Below are positions 6,016 to 8,700 of a stretch of DNA of 8,700 nucleotides, piece by piece. Source of the stretch: CAZQKL01 sp964593895 [NCBI: uncultured bacterium] (GTDB lineage Bacteria > DYJV01); the NCBI GenBank assembly GCA_964593895.1, contig CAZQKL010000090.1:1-8700 (forward strand), written 5' to 3'. Positions within the stretch are counted from its first letter, which is position 1. Each line of letters starts with the position of its first letter. Made by a program: the position numbers and the translations under genes. The notes under the pieces were generated by a model, which was given only the letters and a program-made list of their open reading frames with translations, searched no databases and was not told where the DNA came from.

Positions 6016-8700
6016 ATGGGTGAAGAATTGGTAAAATTAAAAATTGATGGTCAGGAAGTTGAAGTTCCCAGAGGAACTACAATTTTACAAGCTGCAAAAA
6101 AATTAGGAATTAGAATTCCTACTCTTTGTTATCATGAAAGATTAACTCCAATTGGTTCATGCAGAATGTGTATGGTTGAAGTTAAAGATTATGACCATCC
6201 AGTTCCTGCCTGCATGACACCAGTTGATGATGGAATTGAAGTAATAACAAATTCAGATTTATTGTATGAGATTAGAAGAAATGCGTTAAAATTAATGCTT
6301 TTAAATCATCCTCTTGATTGTCCTATTTGTGATAAAGGTGGTGAATGTGACCTTCAAGATTTAGTTTATGAATTTCAAATAGATAAAGTTGAATTTCAAG
6401 AAAAACTTCCAAATAAAGGAATGCCCAAATATGCTACTCCATTTATAAGGCAATGGGCTGACCGTTGTATTATGTGTCTTAGATGTATAACTGCCTGCAG
6501 AGAAATTACAGGCAGACAGGCAATTGATATTGTAGGAACTGGCTGGGATGCTAAAGTTGCGGTTGTTGATGAAGAAGCTTGTAAATCTTGTGGAGAATGT
6601 TTATTTGTATGTCCAACAGGAGCTTTGACTGATAAATTATGCAGTATAAAAGGAAGATTATGGACTTATAAAAGAGTGCAAACAACATGTGGATATTGCG
6701 GGTGTGGGTGTCAGTTAGAGTTAAATGTTTATGAGAATAAAATAATAAAAGTAACATCTAAACCAGGAGTTGGACCAAATAAAGGTTCATTATGTATAAA
6801 AGGAAGATTTGGTTACGATTTTGTTCATAGTGAGGATAGATTAAAAAAACCATTAATTAAGAAAAATGGTGAATTTGTAGAAGTTAGCTGGGATGAAGCA
6901 TTAACTTACATTAAAGATAAATTAACTGAAATTAAAGAAAAGTATGGTCCAGATGCAATTTATGGGCTAACAAGTGCAAGAGCAACAAATGAAGAAAATT
7001 ATACATTTCAGAAATTTTTTAGAAGTGTTATTGGAACAAATAATATAGACCATTGCGCCCGTCTCTGACATTCTTCAACTGTAGCCGGTCTGGCTACTGT
7101 TCTTGGAAGCGGTGCAATGACAAATTCAATTGAAGATATGACATTAAAGGCTGAAGTAATTTTAGTGACAGGTTCTAATACTTCAGAATGCCATCCAATT
7201 ATTGCTAATTACATTCGTGAAGCGGTAATGAAAAAGGGTGCAAAGTTAATAGTTGTTGACCCAAAGAGAATAGATTTAGTTGATTATGCAGAAGTTTGGC
7301 TACAGCCAAAGCCAGGAAATAATGTTGCATGGATAAATGGTTTTATGAATGTTATTATAAACAATAATTTACATGATGAAGAGTTTATAAAGGAGCATAC
7401 AGAAGGTTTTGAAGAACTTAAGAAAGTTGTAGAAAAATACACACCTGAAAAAGTTGAAGAAATTACAGGTATTCCAGCTGAAAAACTAAAAGAAGCAGCA
7501 TTACTATATGGTAAAGCAAAATCTGCATCAATCCTATATGCAATGGGAATAACCCAACATTCAAACGGGACAGATAATGTTAAATCTTTAGCAAATCTTG
7601 CTTTAATTACTGGTAATATTGGAAAAGAGGGAGCTGGGGTAAATCCTTTAAGAGGACAGAATAATGTTCAAGGTGCATGTGATATGGGTGGACTTCCTAA
7701 TGTTTATCCAGGTTATCAGCCTGTAGATAATGAGGAAATTTGTAAAAAATTTTCTTCTGAATGGGGAGCAACCTGCAGTTTAAATAGAGGAGCACCTTTA
7801 ACTGAAATTCCAAATTTAGTTGAACAAGGAAAATTAAAGGCATTATATATTATGGGAGAAAACCCATTAGTTAGTGAAGCACATTTAAATCATTTTAAGG
7901 AAGCTATTGAAAAACTTGAATTTATAGTTGTTCAAGATATTTTTATGACTGAGACTGCTCAACATGCAGATGTTGTTTTACCAGGAGCATGCTTTGCTGA
8001 AAAAGAAGGAACATTTACAAACACTGAAAGAAGAGTTCAAAGAGTTAGAAAAGCAGTTGAACCTCCTGGAGAAGCAAAAGATGATTTAACTATTTTATGT
8101 ATGTTAGCTGAAAAATTTGGAGTAAAGTATTCAAATAATCCAGAAGAAGTTTTTGAAGAAATAAGAAAAGTAACTCCACAATATGCTGGAATAACTTATA
8201 AGAAAATTGAAGAGCAGGATGGTGTTTGCTGGCCATGTCCAGATGAAGACCATCCAGGAACTCCAATACTTCATGTTGGAAAAATTGCAAGAGGAAAAGG
8301 TTTATTAACTCCAATTGAAAATAAAGAGCCTGCAGAAAAACCAGATAAAGAATATCCATTTATTTTAACAACAGGTAGAAGATATGAACATTTTCATACA
8401 GCAACTATGACAAAAAGGTCAAAAGTATTGACGTATTATTTATCTCAACCTGCACTTGAAATTAATCCAAAAGATGCTGCAAAATTAGGAATAAATAATG
8501 GAGATAAAATTAAAGTTAGTTCAAGAAGAGGTTCAATTGTAACTAATGCTAAAATATCAGAAAGAGTTGCTCAAGGAGTTGTTTTTGGATGTTTTCATTT
8601 TTTTGAATCAGCAATAAACATTCTTACAAATAATGTTCTTGACCCAGTTGCAAAAATACCAGAATATAAAGTTTGTGCAGTAAAAATAGAGAAGGTATAA
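6016..8700 (+). CDS. fdhA: Formate dehydrogenase alpha subunit, selenocysteine-containing, with NuoG-like N-terminus
   Basis: One gene of 894 residues, read through UGA at 7066-7068 as Sec351. It interconverts formate and CO2 at a Mo- or W-bis-pterin centre in the cytoplasm; no Tat signal is present. In order: a [2Fe-2S] ferredoxin domain (Cys38, 49, 52, 66); a NuoG-type His-Cys3 [4Fe-4S] site (His98, Cys102, 105, 111); a two-cluster ferredoxin domain (Cys151, 154, 157, 161 and Cys189, 192, 195, 199); the catalytic-domain [4Fe-4S] site (Cys225, 228, 232, 260); the active site HCARL-Sec-H with Sec351-His352, equivalent to E. coli FdhH Sec140-His141; GQNNVQGACDMG (547-558); and the C-terminal pterin-binding domain from about 780 (GRRYEHFHT). 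Length and domain order match the NADP-linked FdhA of Moorella (about 890 residues). It takes the nuoG place in a nuo operon. Treating UGA as a stop would leave a fragment with no active site. Confidence 0.95.
7066..7068 (+). other. UGA selenocysteine codon (Sec351 of fdhA)
   Basis: This in-frame TGA falls exactly where formate dehydrogenases carry Sec or Cys, between CARL and HSSTVAGL. The frame stays open and homologous on both sides: 350 codons before it and 543 sense codons after it. No other gene stop in the window is TGA (all are TAA or TAG). The organism must therefore encode SelA, SelB, SelC and SelD elsewhere. Confidence 0.95.
7069..7109 (+). promoter_or_regulatory. Bacterial SECIS element in fdhA
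   Basis: Twelve nt after the UGA begins a perfect 6-bp hairpin, GTAGCC (7081-7086) with GGCTAC (7092-7097), around the loop GGTCT (7087-7091). This 17-nt size, the ~11-nt spacing and the GGUCU loop are those of the E. coli fdhF SECIS bound by SelB. The stem can extend downward through a U-U mismatch (7080, 7098), 3 bp (7077-7079 with 7099-7101), a 4-nt bulge on the 3' side (7102-7105), and CTTC/GAAG (7073-7076 with 7106-7109). The folding was done by eye. Because the element is coding sequence, it also encodes the conserved TVAGL segment. Confidence 0.9.

Larger units (their letters stand above)
7051..7119 (+). other. Possible outer stem enclosing the selenocysteine site
   Basis: CATTGCGCC at 7051-7059 can pair with GGTGCAATG at 7111-7119 over nine consecutive base pairs, one of them G-U. 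This would place the UGA inside an internal loop of a 69-nt structure topped by the SECIS hairpin. The E. coli fdhF element as usually drawn starts at the UGA and has no such upstream half. The pairing is visible directly; whether it forms under a translating ribosome is unknown. Confidence 0.45.

Noticed and set aside
7066-7116. Frameshift or nonsense mutation splitting fdhA into a pseudogene
   Set aside because: No frame change occurs. The single interruption is TGA at the exact Sec position with a SECIS hairpin at the right distance, and both halves are fully conserved.
1-8700. CRISPR arrays, insertion sequences, toxin-antitoxin or phage genes
   Set aside because: No direct-repeat array, transposase-like frame or terminal inverted repeats were seen. 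The window is filled by housekeeping and respiratory genes.

Overview
The window comes from an AT-rich bacterium. It carries lpxC, the committed step of lipid A synthesis, so the cell probably has an LPS-type outer membrane. It also carries complex I genes and a selenocysteine-containing formate dehydrogenase, which points to an anaerobic or microaerobic, formate- or CO2-handling lifestyle. No marker here fixes the phylum. An anaerobic Gram-negative lineage, possibly one of the little-cultured candidate phyla, is a guess only.

Layout, all on the + strand: (1) 3-161, the probable C-terminal tail of an unidentified protein, running 10 nt into the next gene; (2) 152-225, tRNA-Pro(GGG); (3) 348-1226, lpxC; (4) 1227-1381, a spacer with a consensus-like TTGACA box; (5) 1382-8700, a compact operon nuoA, nuoB, nuoC, nuoD, an NADPH-type flavoprotein fusion (NuoF C-terminal Fe-S domain joined to a GltD-like module), and fdhA. 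Spacers inside the operon are 14-20 nt, except that nuoA and nuoB overlap by 10 nt. The last base is the end of the fdhA stop codon, so anything downstream (nuoH, nuoI and so on) is out of view.

The main result is that fdhA is a single 894-residue gene, 6016-8700, read through an in-frame UGA at 7066-7068 as selenocysteine 351. A naive ORF caller splits it into two genes of 350 and 527 residues. Twelve nucleotides after the UGA sits a 17-nt hairpin with a GGUCU apical loop, the same loop as the E. coli fdhF SECIS. A further 9-bp stem (7051-7059 with 7111-7119) can enclose the whole Sec site.

The second point is the operon logic. After nuoABCD one normally expects nuoE, nuoF and nuoG. Here their place is taken by a protein that keeps only the NuoF Fe-S domain and replaces the NADH/FMN part with a GltD-like FAD/NAD(P)H module, followed by a NuoG-like selenoprotein formate dehydrogenase. 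The encoded machine could be a complex I variant whose input arm takes electrons from formate and/or NADPH. NuoD keeps the quinone-site His and Tyr, and NuoB keeps the N2 cluster cysteines, so the quinone-reducing end looks intact. A separate soluble NADP-linked formate dehydrogenase that merely shares the operon is the main alternative.
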